Shown: positions 8,367-17,024, counted from the first letter of the stretch. The stretch is 62,525 bases of DNA from JAVBNC01 sp031551765 (GCA_031551765.1 JAVBNC010000009.1:1-62525); one strand, 5' to 3'. Notes: generated by a model not told the origin, from the letters alone. Program-made: numbers and translations.

Positions 8367-8454
8367 AATGCTTCTCCGATTCTTCGCAGCTCATGCTGGC
8401 GGGCATGGCGCGCTTTCGTCGCCCCGCAGCCAAGCGGGCGGTAGCGCAAAAGTC

Positions 8455-8778
8455 TTATTTCGACGCGCGCGAACCCTTTTCAACATTCTTTCCCGGTAGT
8501 TCCAAGGCGCAGGGGATAAGGAATCCCCGTTTCCCGAAAAGCAATAACCCAGAGGCTCTGAATAAACTCCGGAGCCAGTTTGTCGTATCACCCTCCAATA
8601 CAAAAAATCCATTTATTTCAAGAACTAAGTCTCGAGTTCGCAAAGTAGGGGCCATATGCTCAATCTGGTGACAAGATTCAAACACCCTTCGTATAGCACA
8701 CTCTTCTTCTAACTGCCATCCCGGATGGACGGCGCGGTTTCTAATTGCTGCTTTATGTAACCATGTAAAATACAACAT
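8455..8778 (-). CDS. hypothetical protein, AT-richer codon use, possibly a fragment
   Basis: A 107-codon frame opens on the minus strand just upstream of the GntR gene. Its codons are clearly AT-richer than those of its neighbours, which fits foreign DNA. A stretch reading INGFFVLEGDTTNWL resembles the glycine/acidic turn of a cyclic-nucleotide-binding (Crp/Fnr) domain, but the rest does not follow that fold convincingly. There is no good ribosome site. It may be a remnant of a regulator or a chance frame. Confidence 0.25.
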   Translation of the reverse strand: MLYFTWLHKAAIRNRAVHPGWQLEEECAIRRVFESCHQIEHMAPTLRTRDLVLEINGFFVLEGDTTNWLRSLFRASGLLLFGKRGFLIPCALELPGKNVEKGSRASK

Positions 8779-9116
8779 AAATTTTTAGTGGCGACATTCA
8801 AACGGCGGTGGCCGCCGCTTGGTTGAGGGGTTTTCCCCACAAGACAGTAGTATTTTCGGATTTTTTCATTGGGTTGTCCGCAGGGATTTGTAAACAGTTT
8901 TTATCAATAAGGACAGTTAATTTAGTATATTATTTATGAATACAAAATTGAATTTATATTTGTATCCATATTTGAATTGACTTATGGCTCTAGATCCGGC
9001 ATGTGAATTTCACGTATCCTCATTTGTATACAAATCTGTTTTTAGTTCTGGGTCGACAGGTTTACTGCTCGGTTTGTTTTTCAGAAAATCCAGCACCGCA
9101 ACCCAAAGGAGAGGAC
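8779..9116. other. AT-rich intergenic region before the beta-helix gene
   Basis: This stretch holds no gene. It is far more AT-rich than its surroundings, contains dispersed ATACAAA (8940-8946) and TTTGTAT (8959-8965) half-sites, and a perfect palindrome at 9022-9035. It is best read as the control region of the beta-helix gene. Confidence 0.5.
9022..9035. promoter_or_regulatory. probable GntR/FCD operator palindrome
   Basis: ATTTGTATACAAAT is a perfect 14-bp palindrome of the TTGTATACAA type bound by many FCD-subgroup GntR proteins. It lies between the divergent GntR gene and the beta-helix gene, 82 bp before the latter. Confidence 0.55.
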
Positions 9117-10688
9117 ATGAACAGGATCACTCATGAAGAGGCCGCCAAAGGATATGTTATCACCAAGCCCGGGTTGTATTGCCTGACAGGGGACGTGGAG
9201 TGGGCGCCCTCCGACCCTGACGCCTGCGCTATCAGCATTGAAAGCGACAACGTCACGCTGGACTTGGGCGGCTATACCATCCGCCAGATTACCAAGCCGG
9301 AACCCGTCATTAACAACAACCCAAACCGTTCCTGCAAAGGTACCGTGGTTTCCGGAAACGTGGGCATTTGGGCGGAAGGCCGCAAGGGCCTGATCATCAA
9401 GAACGGCATCGTGCTGGATGTGCAGGGCGTGGGCGTGTGCCTGAAAAACTGCTGTTACGCCGACCTGCTCGACCTGACCATACGCGGCTGCGGGGGCAAC
9501 GGCGTTGTGGACACCAGCTTCTTGTGCCGCAACGGCGGGCTCTTTGTCATGGGCACCAGTTCCGACAACGAGGATACCATCGTCTGGTCTTCCGACATCC
9601 GCATCATTAACTGCGTATGCACGGATAATACCAGCAAGCTTGATTTCGTGGTCACGCTCGGCTCCCTTGTGCAGAACTGCGACAACGTGCTGGTCAAAGA
9701 CTGCGTGTTCAACCGCACGGTCAACAGCAGCCCGGAGCCCAGCGGCGTGCAGTTTAATGTGGTGGGCATAGATTTTGTGATGTGCCGCAACGTGCTGGTC
9801 ACGGACTGCGAAGCCCATGACAACACTTCCGGGGGCGAGCCCGGCGGATTTTTCGCCTGGGGGCAGAACTACAAGTTCATCAACTGCCGGGCCAACCGCA
9901 ACTACACCACCACCGGCCATCGCGCCTGCGGGTTCAATATTTCCACCACCACCCAGCTTGAGATGATCAACTGCGAAGCGAACGGAAACTATAATGCCAA
10001 CCCCGACGCGGCCGCGGACTCCATGAAGGATTTTTCCGCCTGCGGCTTCCGCATAGGCAGGGCCATCAACAGGGCGGTCATTGAAGACTGCCGCGCCACG
10101 GGCAACTACAGCATAGGCGTCAACTCCCCGGTGGCCGGTTTCATGCTCAATTCCACCAAAAACATCACCATGCGCAACTGCGTGGCCACGGCCAACAGAA
10201 GCGCCACAGGTAACACGGGCGGCAAGGCCTACACGGCCGGGTTCCTGGCATCCACCGTGCAACCCGCTGCGGACGGCGGCCTGTGGGGCGGGGAAGAGAA
10301 CACCTTTATCGACTGCGTGGCCGACGGCAATACCGCGCACCGCATACCCATGCATCAGCACAAGCCCTTCCCGCATGTGGACAGGGGCGAATCCATCTCC
10401 GGCGACCCCATGACCGTGGCCGGGTTCATCATGGACAATCAGGACAAGCCCAAAATCATCAACTGCACGGCCATAAACAACCAGGGCAAAGGCATTTGGC
10501 TCATCGACTCCAAGAATGCGCTGGCCCAGGGCAACACCGTCGCCGGCAACTCCGCGCTCGGCATTCATGATGAACGCCCGAAGGGAAACAACCTTATTGT
10601 CGGCAACATCCTGTCCATGAACGGGAAAAGCCCTGCGGACAGTATCCGCGCCGAAGGCGGTGCTCCGCTGGACAATCGAGTGTATTAA
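9117..10688 (+). CDS. right-handed parallel beta-helix protein
   Basis: The 523-residue protein is built of repeated beta-helix rungs of the PbH1 type, seen as recurrent I-x-N/D-C-x-A/V-x-x-N units such as FINCRANRNYT, MINCEANGNYN, IEDCRATGNYS and MRNCVATANRS. The N-terminus (ITKPGLYCLTGDVEW, then VTLDLGGYTI) is the cap motif common in this fold. No signal peptide is present with the start at 9117, which has AGGAG upstream; an earlier start at 9003 lacks one. The fold occurs in polysaccharide lyases, epimerases and surface adhesins, so a carbohydrate-related role is possible but unproven. It is the first plus-strand gene under the putative GntR operator. Confidence 0.8.
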   Translation: MNRITHEEAAKGYVITKPGLYCLTGDVEWAPSDPDACAISIESDNVTLDLGGYTIRQITKPEPVINNNPNRSCKGTVVSGNVGIWAEGRKGLIIKNGIVLDVQGVGVCLKNCCYADLLDLTIRGCGGNGVVDTSFLCRNGGLFVMGTSSDNEDTIVWSSDIRIINCVCTDNTSKLDFVVTLGSLVQNCDNVLVKDCVFNRTVNSSPEPSGVQFNVVGIDFVMCRNVLVTDCEAHDNTSGGEPGGFFAWGQNYKFINCRANRNYTTTGHRACGFNISTTTQLEMINCEANGNYNANPDAAADSMKDFSACGFRIGRAINRAVIEDCRATGNYSIGVNSPVAGFMLNSTKNITMRNCVATANRSATGNTGGKAYTAGFLASTVQPAADGGLWGGEENTFIDCVADGNTAHRIPMHQHKPFPHVDRGESISGDPMTVAGFIMDNQDKPKIINCTAINNQGKGIWLIDSKNALAQGNTVAGNSALGIHDERPKGNNLIVGNILSMNGKSPADSIRAEGGAPLDNRVY

Positions 10689-10870
10689 CCGCGTTTTTAC
10701 CTCTCTGACGCCGGCGCAGGGCTGGCTCCCGCCGTAGTAGGTACCTTCCCCGGACATCCGTTCAAACGGGTTCCGGAGGATGCGGGTGGAGCTGTGCCTT
10801 CTGAAATCAGCCCTGTTGCCCGGCGCAACGGAAGCAGCCGCGCTGTTCAACCAGCCGTAGGAGATGATTC

Positions 10871-11311
10871 ATGAATATTATCGCCTTATTTATGGGATTT
10901 CTGGCCGGTGTGGCCACGGGGATGCAAGGCGGCATCAACGCGCAGTTGGGGGTTCGTTGGGCGAAAAACGCTGTTCTGGCGTCCGCAATATCATTTACCG
11001 TTGGCTCGCTTACATTATGGATTTTGGTCGTCGCTCTCGGCGTTCCGCTGCCGGAGGTGACGAGTAAGGTTTCCTGGTGGCATTGGTGCGGCGGCATACT
11101 GGGCGCCTACTTCGTGTTCGCCAAAGTGTTTCTTTCCGCCAGGATCAGCGCGGGCGCGGTTGCAGCCTTCCTTCTGGCAGGCCAGATTGTGTCCGCCGTC
11201 ATTTTCGACCACTTCGGCATCGTCGGCTACCCTCTCATACCCCTCAGCGCCGCCCGTCTCGCCGGCCTGGGTTCGCTTGTCGCCGGCGTTTACCTAGTCA
11301 ACCGTTATTAA
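10871..11311 (+). CDS. YdcZ/DUF606-family membrane protein (first copy)
   Basis: The 146-residue protein has four to five membrane segments and the family signatures GVATGMQGGINAQL near the N-terminus and WWHWCGGILGAYFV in the middle. YdcZ/DUF606 proteins belong to the drug/metabolite transporter superfamily and often occur as adjacent pairs that form small heteromeric carriers. A second copy follows 29 bp downstream. The substrate is unknown; the neighbouring NCS1 permease suggests a locus for small nitrogenous or acidic compounds, which is only an inference. Confidence 0.85.
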   Translation: MNIIALFMGFLAGVATGMQGGINAQLGVRWAKNAVLASAISFTVGSLTLWILVVALGVPLPEVTSKVSWWHWCGGILGAYFVFAKVFLSARISAGAVAAFLLAGQIVSAVIFDHFGIVGYPLIPLSAARLAGLGSLVAGVYLVNRY

Positions 11312-11340
11312 CGCGCCGAACCAATAGTGGGAGAATAGTT

Positions 11341-11796
11341 ATGATGAAGTATGCGTATGTATTGCTCGGCGTTCTGGGCGGGGTGGCGCTTTCCACGCAA
11401 AGCGGCGTCAACTCTTTATTGAGGGTGTTGTGGGCGAAAGACCCCATGCTTGCGGCCGCCGTTTCTTTCACTGTCGGCGCGCTGGCCCTCTTTGCCACAC
11501 TTTTCGCGCTTCGCATGCCCATTCCCAGCCTGAAAGGCGAAGGCAACACAACAAAATGGTGGCACTGGACCGGCGGCGTGATGGGCGCATACCTTGTGGC
11601 GGCCAGTATCTTTCTGGTGCCCATTGTCGGCGCAAGCGTCCTGGTGGCCCTGATTTTGGCGGGCAACCTTGCAGCCGCCGTCGTTCTTGATCACTTCGGG
11701 CTTATCGGCTTTAAGCAACGGTCCGTCAATATCCAGCGCTTTTTGGGGATTGTGCTGCTCATGGTCGGGGTCGGCGTCATCAGTTATTTCAAGTAA
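11341..11796 (+). CDS. YdcZ/DUF606-family membrane protein (second copy)
   Basis: The 151-residue protein repeats the plan of its upstream neighbour: GGVALSTQSGVNSLL at the start, WWHWTGGVMGAYLV in the middle and a C-terminal segment with FLGIVLLMVGVGV. Conservation of WHW-x-GG in both supports a pair that arose by duplication and may act as a heterodimer. GGGAG stands upstream of the ATG; an overlapping ATG one codon later is equally possible. A structured intergenic region separates it from the NCS1 permease, so the two may be expressed separately. Confidence 0.85.
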   Translation: MMKYAYVLLGVLGGVALSTQSGVNSLLRVLWAKDPMLAAAVSFTVGALALFATLFALRMPIPSLKGEGNTTKWWHWTGGVMGAYLVAASIFLVPIVGASVLVALILAGNLAAAVVLDHFGLIGFKQRSVNIQRFLGIVLLMVGVGVISYFK

Positions 11797-11866
11797 TAGC
11801 GCTGTAATCCGCCGTACCGGGCGGGCCTGGGGGGCCGAGCCTTTCCGGCTGAAGCGCGTTCGCTTT

Positions 11867-11909
11867 GAGATGATTGCGCAATGGCGGGTAAAGCCGCCAC
11901 AAACATCTC
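11867..11909. repeat. nested inverted repeat related to the left-repeat hairpins
   Basis: GAGATG and CATCTC enclose a 10-bp self-complementary ATTGCGCAAT and a GGCGG/CCGCC pair. The sequence before it (GCTTTGAGATG) resembles the hairpin element inside the left ~400 bp repeat, so this may be a third member of the same repeat family. Confidence 0.4.
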
Positions 11910-12011
11910 GCAGTGGGTTTTGGAAATAAATTACTATAAAATAGTAGTACTTTATCCATGGAGACGCTCCAGCCACGCGGTACGGCACGCAACATATTTG
12001 GAGAAAAGGCA

Positions 12012-13670
12012 ATGTCTGCACATTCCCAAGTCACACAGGCCGCGACAAAAGCGAACGAAACGCTGGAAGACTACACCCTGCGTTTCGCGCCACGATCATA
12101 CAGGCAGTGGAGTTGCAGCGCTGTCGCCGGTTCCGCTCTCGGCGGCATCGCATATCTTGCCGACTTCGCCATCGGGGCGAACATCGGCATTTCGCACGGC
12201 ACGCTCAACGCGCTTCTTGGAATCGCCTACGCTTCCTTCGTCATATTCATAACAGGTCTGCCCACCTGCTATTATGCCGCCCGGTACAACATTGACCTGG
12301 ACCTTATCACCCGCGGCTCCGGCTTCGGGTATTACGGCTCCATTCTTACCAACGTCATTTTCGGGAGCTTTACGTTTATTTTCTTCGCGCTGGAAGGGTC
12401 CATCATGGCGCAGGGGCTGGAACTGGGGCTCGGCATTCCGCTCTGGATGGGGTACGCGCTGTCAACATTCCTGGTTCTGCCCCTGGTTATCTATGGCATG
12501 AAAGCGTTGGCCAAATTTCAGGCCTGGACAACCCCCATGTGGCTTGTGCTGATGGTGCTGCCCATGGGCTACCTGGTGCTGGCCAACCCGGATTCCATCC
12601 CCACGTTCCTGGCCTACACGGGCGAGGGCACGGGCGCGCTCAACTTCGGGGCCGCGCTGATGGCCGCCGGGGTATGCCTGCCCCTGATGTGCCAGAACGC
12701 GGAACAAATAGACTACCTGCGCTTTATGCCGCCGCGCACCGACGCCAACCGCAAGGCCTGGTGGTGGTCCGTCATTCTGGGCGGGCCGGGCTGGGTCATT
12801 CTGGGCGGGCTCAAGCAAATTACGGGTCTGTTTATCGCCGTGTATATGATCGCCAAGTTCGGCACCTCGGTCATGCCGGTCGCCAACGAGCCGGTGCACC
12901 AGTTCCTTACCGTGTATCAGGAAATCATGCCCATGTGGCTGGCCATGACGCTTGCCGTTGTGCTTGTGGTGGTCAGCCAGATAAAAATCAACGTGACCAA
13001 CGCATACTGCGGTTCCCTGGCCTGGACGAACAGTTACACGCGCATTACCAAACGCTACCCGGGCCGCCTGATCTTTGTCGTTCTCAACCTGATCGCCGCG
13101 TTTATGTTGATGGAAATGAACATGTTCGCGTTCCTCAACTCCATTCTAGGCTTCTATTCGAACTGCACCATCGCCTGGGTTACCACCGTGGCCGTTGATA
13201 TCGCCATCAACAAATACGTGTTGAAGATCTCGCCCAAAACGCCCGAATACCGCCGGAGCATGCTGTATGACTTCAATCCGGTGGGTTTTGTCACGGTTAT
13301 CGTCACCGTGGGTGTTTCCATAGCCATCTTCTTCGGCCTGTTCGGCAAGGCCATTCAGCCCTATTCCGCGTTGACCGCCTTCGTCATTCCCATCGTCATG
13401 ACTCCTGTGATGGCCATTATCACCCAGGGGAAATACTACCTGCGCCGGGCGGACGACGGTATTGACCTGCCCATGTTTGACGCCGACGGGAATCCTTCCG
13501 GCGAGACGCTGTTCTGCCACGTCTGCCAGCAGGAATACGAGCGGCCGGACATGATAGCCGTGCTTCAGGAAAATGATGCCGGTACTGGCGGAAAGCAAAG
13601 GTCACTGTATTCCTGCTCGCTCTGTCTCTCAACTGACAAGACGGGAAAGCTGCTTCTTCCCGCAACATAA
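12012..13670 (+). CDS. NCS1-family permease with C-terminal zinc ribbon
   Basis: The 552-residue protein is a 12-helix purine/cytosine/hydantoin-type permease of the NCS1 family, with motifs such as FGVNIGI-like ANIGISHGTL, ITRGSGFGYYG and the conserved NAYCGSLAWTNSY segment. It ends in an unusual soluble tail with CHVC at 502-505 and CSLC at 535-538, a four-cysteine zinc ribbon. The start at 12012 has GGAGAA upstream; the earlier frame opening at 11958 does not. A TACTAT/ATAGTA palindrome at 11932-11946 could be an operator. Substrate cannot be told: nucleobases, hydantoins, thiamine precursors or related compounds are all transported by the family. Confidence 0.85.
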   Translation: MSAHSQVTQAATKANETLEDYTLRFAPRSYRQWSCSAVAGSALGGIAYLADFAIGANIGISHGTLNALLGIAYASFVIFITGLPTCYYAARYNIDLDLITRGSGFGYYGSILTNVIFGSFTFIFFALEGSIMAQGLELGLGIPLWMGYALSTFLVLPLVIYGMKALAKFQAWTTPMWLVLMVLPMGYLVLANPDSIPTFLAYTGEGTGALNFGAALMAAGVCLPLMCQNAEQIDYLRFMPPRTDANRKAWWWSVILGGPGWVILGGLKQITGLFIAVYMIAKFGTSVMPVANEPVHQFLTVYQEIMPMWLAMTLAVVLVVVSQIKINVTNAYCGSLAWTNSYTRITKRYPGRLIFVVLNLIAAFMLMEMNMFAFLNSILGFYSNCTIAWVTTVAVDIAINKYVLKISPKTPEYRRSMLYDFNPVGFVTVIVTVGVSIAIFFGLFGKAIQPYSALTAFVIPIVMTPVMAIITQGKYYLRRADDGIDLPMFDADGNPSGETLFCHVCQQEYERPDMIAVLQENDAGTGGKQRSLYSCSLCLSTDKTGKLLLPAT

Positions 13671-13692
13671 GCAGCACGTTCCCCTTATTATC

Positions 13693-13732
13693 AAGGCTCC
13701 CGCCCGCTGACCATGCGGCGGATGGGAGCCTT
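13693..13732 (+). terminator. terminator-like hairpin after the NCS1 gene
   Basis: AAGGCTCCC and GGGAGCCTT pair 22 bp after the stop codon, with an inner CCGCC/GGCGG pair, followed by TTGTTGTG. Confidence 0.6.
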
Positions 13733-13839
13733 GTTGTGCTCGCTTGTTTCCTCTGCGCGAATTTGTCTGTCCAGGAGCACTTTTCGTTTTGGTTTTGAGG
13801 AGGCTTTTGGCTGCTGTGTGCTGGGAAGAATAAAATAAA

Positions 13840-13861
13840 GGATCATGCCTTCACATGATCC
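13840..13861 (-). terminator. terminator of the tRNA-Arg gene
   Basis: GGATCATG and CATGATCC form an 8-bp stem; on the minus strand it is followed by TTTATTTTATT, twelve bases past the encoded CCA of the tRNA. Confidence 0.8.
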
Positions 13862-13873
13862 CCTACTCTCACT

Positions 13874-13950
<77 letters not shown>

Positions 13951-13960
13951 GTGCGTGAGT

Positions 13961-13990
13961 TCCATACGCTGTGAGCCGGAATTCTGTCAA
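13961..13990 (-). promoter_or_regulatory. sigma-70 promoter of tRNA-Arg
   Basis: On the minus strand TTGACA and TATGGA are 18 bases apart, and the start point would fall a few bases before the tRNA 5' end at 13950. Confidence 0.75.
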
Positions 13991-14151
13991 TCATATCGTG
14001 GAGGCCCCAGGACGGCGCGGCTTTTTCCGCGCGGCTTGACAGCCGCCGCCCCGCGCTGCAAAAGAAAAAGATAGAGTCAGGCATACGGCGCCGGGCCGCG
14101 CGCGGAAAGCGCGGCGGCGTTTCCGGCCGCAACCATTTTTAGGAGGAAGCT

Positions 14152-14847
14152 ATGAGCGGGAATATCACCTGGCACGGGCACGCCAACTTTCAGATCGCAA
14201 GCGGCGGAGTGAACCTCCTTTTCGACCCCTTTTTCACCGGCAATCCCAAAGCGGTCAAGAGCCCGGAAAGCATCGACACCCCCGATATCGTGCTGGTGAC
14301 CCACACCCACGGCGACCATGTGGGTGATGCCGCCGCCATTTGCAAACGCACGGGCGCGCTCCTTGCTACCGCCGTGGGCATGGGGGATGAGCTTCTGAAC
14401 GCCGGGGTGCCTGCGGCTCAGGTGCTGAACGGGCACGGCTTCAACATTGGCGGCAGCGTCACGGCCAAGGGCGTGACCATCACCATGACCCAGGCCTTTC
14501 ACACCATAGCCGGGGTGAGCCCGGTAGGCTACATAGTCACGCTGCCCGGCGGGTACACGGTGTACCATGCGGGCGACACCGGCATTTTCGGCAGCATGGC
14601 CGTGCTGGGCGAGCTCTATTCCATCGACCTGGCGCTGCTGCCCGCAGGCAGCGTCTACACCATGGACATGCGCCAGGCGGCCATGGCGGCCAAGCTGCTC
14701 AAAGCCAAGGCGGTTATTCCCATGCACTGGAGCACCTTCCCGGCTCTGGCCCAGAGCATGGACGGCTTTGCGGAGCTGCTGGCCAAAGCGGCACCCGGTT
14801 GCCGCTGCTGTATCATGAAGCCCGGCGACACTATCGCACTGCCCTAG
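14152..14847 (+). CDS. metallo-beta-lactamase-fold hydrolase (UPF0173 type)
   Basis: The 231-residue protein is a small single-domain metallo-hydrolase. It keeps the metal-binding HTHGDHVGD near residue 51, a later AFHTI, the YHAGDTGIFG aspartate strand, and the final PMHW histidine. This is the UPF0173/YtkL set, whose members are cytoplasmic metal-dependent hydrolases with uncertain natural substrate. The start has AGGAGGAAGCT before the ATG. It stands alone, divergent from the tRNA gene, and a strong hairpin follows 98 bp after it. Confidence 0.88.
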   Translation: MSGNITWHGHANFQIASGGVNLLFDPFFTGNPKAVKSPESIDTPDIVLVTHTHGDHVGDAAAICKRTGALLATAVGMGDELLNAGVPAAQVLNGHGFNIGGSVTAKGVTITMTQAFHTIAGVSPVGYIVTLPGGYTVYHAGDTGIFGSMAVLGELYSIDLALLPAGSVYTMDMRQAAMAAKLLKAKAVIPMHWSTFPALAQSMDGFAELLAKAAPGCRCCIMKPGDTIALP

Positions 14848-14944
14848 GGGCTGGCCTAAAAAGCGCCTTTTGCTCCCTGGCCTTTTGTCCGGGGTTTACA
14901 GCCGTCTTTTTGCAACAGCCCCTGACCGCGGAAATAAGACTCGA

Positions 14945-14984
14945 GACAGAAGCGTCCGTTTTTTCAGGAACGGACGCTTCTGTC
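14945..14984. terminator. perfect 16-bp hairpin, terminator-like
   Basis: GACAGAAGCGTCCGTT pairs fully with AACGGACGCTTCTGTC around an eight-base loop, 98 bp after the metallo-hydrolase. The U-run is in the loop and not after the stem, so this may be a transcript-end structure or a dispersed repeat. Confidence 0.5.
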
Positions 14985-15111
14985 TTGCCAGGGTGTTGCG
15001 GACATGGAGGGCCGAGTAAAGGCCGTTGCCTTCACGCGGCAGCTTGTCTTCTTGCGCATGCGTCCACCCCGTTTCTCCTGAAACGGAGCGGCACAACCAC
15101 AGGAGGATACC

Positions 15112-15382
15112 ATGCCCAATCCCCCCCCGCGCCCTTTCTCTTCGCTTTTTCGCTTTTGTCCCTCTGATTTGCTGCTTGCGTTGCCTGACCGGTCTCTGGC
15201 GGCTCCGCAACCCGCCCGGTCAGGACCGTTTCATAAACTGTGACGCGGATAAGGACGGGTTTTTGTCCAAAGAAGAGTTCAAAACCTGCTTCAAACTCAT
15301 GCGGGCGGCCAATGCGGACAAACGTTTCCTGCTCCGCGACAGCCCGCCGTTAAGCGACAATCTCAAAGCGAAATTGCTCTAA
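15112..15382 (+). pseudogene. short EF-hand protein, out of frame at a C8 tract
   Basis: A strong ribosome site (AGGAGGATACC) precedes an ATG, but a run of eight C a few codons later puts the start out of frame with the rest. With seven C the product would be 89 residues: a hydrophobic, cysteine-containing leader like a signal peptide, then one canonical EF-hand loop DADKDGFLSKEE, a second helix and a KLL end. A terminator follows immediately. It could be a pseudogene, a sequencing error in the homopolymer, or a gene switched by C-tract length. Calcium binding is expected from the loop. Confidence 0.5.
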
Positions 15383-15395
15383 TATATGACGAAAG

Positions 15396-15418
15396 AGACC
15401 GCGCTGGCGGTCTTTTTT
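15396..15418 (+). terminator. intrinsic terminator of the repeat unit
   Basis: AGACCGC and GCGGTCT pair around GCTG and run into six T. The left copy keeps a paired version of the same stem despite base changes. Confidence 0.8.
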
Positions 15419-15549
15419 GTTTCCATGCCGGGCGGTCCAAGCGGGTTGCGTTTACGGGCCGGACAAGGCTATGGTGCCGCCGCGGGGCACGGCACGCCGC
15501 CGTATTTTATTCTTTCGCGCTTACAGAAAAGGTTTTCCTGGAGTGTGTC

Positions 15550-16851
15550 ATGCTTGCGCTATCCGGCCTTCTGATCATTATCTGCGTGCTCGCGGGCATT
15601 ATGAGCAAAAAAATGTCGCCCCTTGTGGCCCTGGTGGGGCTGCCCTTTATCGGGGCTCTGCTCATGGGGCACAGCCCGTCCGAGGCCAGCGGCTATGTGG
15701 TGGAAGGCCTGCGGGCCATCATTCCGGTCACCGGGATGATCATTTTCGCCATCCTGTATTTTGGCGTGGTTTCCGACGCGGGCATGCTGGACCCCATCAT
15801 CAGGGGCATTCTGCGTTTCGTGAAATGCCGTCCCGCCCGCATTACCGTGGGCACGGCCCTTTTGGCCCTTATCATCCATTTGGACGGCTCCGGCGCGGTC
15901 ACGGTCATGCTCACGGTGCCCGCCGTAATGCCGCTGTACGACCGCCTGGGCATGGACCGCCGTATTCTGGCCTGTCTGATCGCGCTCAGCGCGGGCACGA
16001 ACTTTCTGCCCTGGGTGGGGCCCATGGTGCGCGCGGCCATTGCCGTGGATACGCCTTCCATGGTCATTTTCATGCCTCTGGTGCCGGTGCAGGCCGCCGG
16101 TCTGGTGGCGGTGTTCGCCGTGGCCTACTGGCTGGGCAAGCGCGAGGAAAAGCGCCTGGGCCTGGACAAGGATGAATGCCATTTCGAAGCCATGGAATAC
16201 GCCTTGACCGAAAAACAGCAGGCCATGCGGCGGCCCAGGCTGTTCTGGGTCAACATCTGCATCACATTGCTGGTGGTGTTCGCCATGATTTTCCGGGTGG
16301 TGGATTCCGTGGTGGCCTTCATGATCGGCCTGGCCCTGGCGCTTTCCATCAACTACCCCAACGTGGGCGACCAGATGGCCCGTATTGAGGCCCACGCCAG
16401 AACCGCCCTGATGATAGGCGGTATTCTGCTCGCCGCCGGGGCTTTTGTGGGCATCATGCGCCACAGCGGCGCCATTTCCGCCATGGCCGAAGCCCTGGTG
16501 GCCCTGATGCCCGGCGGCCTGCAAAGCCATCTGCCCTTTATCGTAGGCATTCTCAGCGTGCCCATGAACCTGTTTTTTGACCCGGATTCCTTCTACTTTG
16601 GGGTCCTGCCCGTGCTGGCGGAAGCCTACCGGGACCTGGGTGGCGACCCCGTGCAGATAGCCAGGGCCGCGCTTTTGGGCACCTACACCACCGGTTTCGC
16701 TCTGACCCCGCTCACGCCCACCACCTTTCTGCTCACCGGCATGACCCGGGTGAGCCTGGCGGACCATCAGCGTTTCAGCGTGGCCTATCTCTGGGGCTGC
16801 TCCGTTTTCATGACCATCGTGGCCGCGTGCATCGGGGTGTTTCCCTTCTGA
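15550..16851 (+). CDS. CitMHS-family citrate (metal-citrate) carrier
   Basis: The 433-residue protein has about twelve membrane segments and the CitMHS pattern: GMIIFAILYFGVVSDAGMLDP early, then LDGSGAVTVMLTVPAVMPLYDRLGM, and late FDPDSFYFGVLPVLAEA and GFALTPLTPTTFLLTGM. Such carriers take up citrate complexed with a divalent metal together with protons. GGAG precedes the ATG. The gene begins 41 bp after the right inverted repeat, so flipping the enclosed block would change what lies upstream of it. It has no obvious operon partner; a C9 tract follows its stop. Confidence 0.88.
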   Translation: MLALSGLLIIICVLAGIMSKKMSPLVALVGLPFIGALLMGHSPSEASGYVVEGLRAIIPVTGMIIFAILYFGVVSDAGMLDPIIRGILRFVKCRPARITVGTALLALIIHLDGSGAVTVMLTVPAVMPLYDRLGMDRRILACLIALSAGTNFLPWVGPMVRAAIAVDTPSMVIFMPLVPVQAAGLVAVFAVAYWLGKREEKRLGLDKDECHFEAMEYALTEKQQAMRRPRLFWVNICITLLVVFAMIFRVVDSVVAFMIGLALALSINYPNVGDQMARIEAHARTALMIGGILLAAGAFVGIMRHSGAISAMAEALVALMPGGLQSHLPFIVGILSVPMNLFFDPDSFYFGVLPVLAEAYRDLGGDPVQIARAALLGTYTTGFALTPLTPTTFLLTGMTRVSLADHQRFSVAYLWGCSVFMTIVAACIGVFPF

Positions 16852-16899
16852 GCGCGTACTCCCCCCCCCGCCCAGGGTTTTGTACGGGTTCAGGGCGTT

Positions 16900-17024
16900 G
16901 ACTCCGCGCAGAAGGCGGGTGGCGATAAACCCGCTTTGCGCGGAAAACAGCGAGCGTTGCGCGTCCAGCGGGTGCGCCTGTTCATGGACCCTCTGGCGGA
17001 CTATTTCGCCAGGCTGCCGGTATA
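16900..17024 (+). pseudogene. possible gene tail before the MgtC-like gene
   Basis: In the 288 bp gap a plus-strand frame ends in ALRVQRVRLFMDPLADYF and a stop near 17024. It reads like a genuine protein C-terminus with no start in the window segment. It was not assigned to a family and may be the remains of a deleted gene. Confidence 0.25.

Larger units (their letters stand above)
15076..15508 (+). repeat. right copy of the ~400 bp inverted repeat
   Basis: This plus-strand segment matches the minus strand of 6318-6720. Shared blocks include TCCTGAAACGGAGCGG at one end, the GGAGGATACC-ATG start, the TGACCGGTCTCTGGCGG block, the GCGAAA-TGCTCTAATATATG block, the AGACCGC/GCGGTCT terminator, and CGTATTTT at the other end. 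This copy retains the EF-hand part that is missing on the left and lacks the 121 bp insertion. Together the copies enclose 8.4 kb in opposite orientation. Confidence 0.85.

Noticed and set aside
9081..10850. 589-codon minus-strand frame opposite the beta-helix gene
   Set aside because: It has no ribosome site or known domain; its His/Val/Gly-rich composition is typical of a complement frame of a repeat protein.
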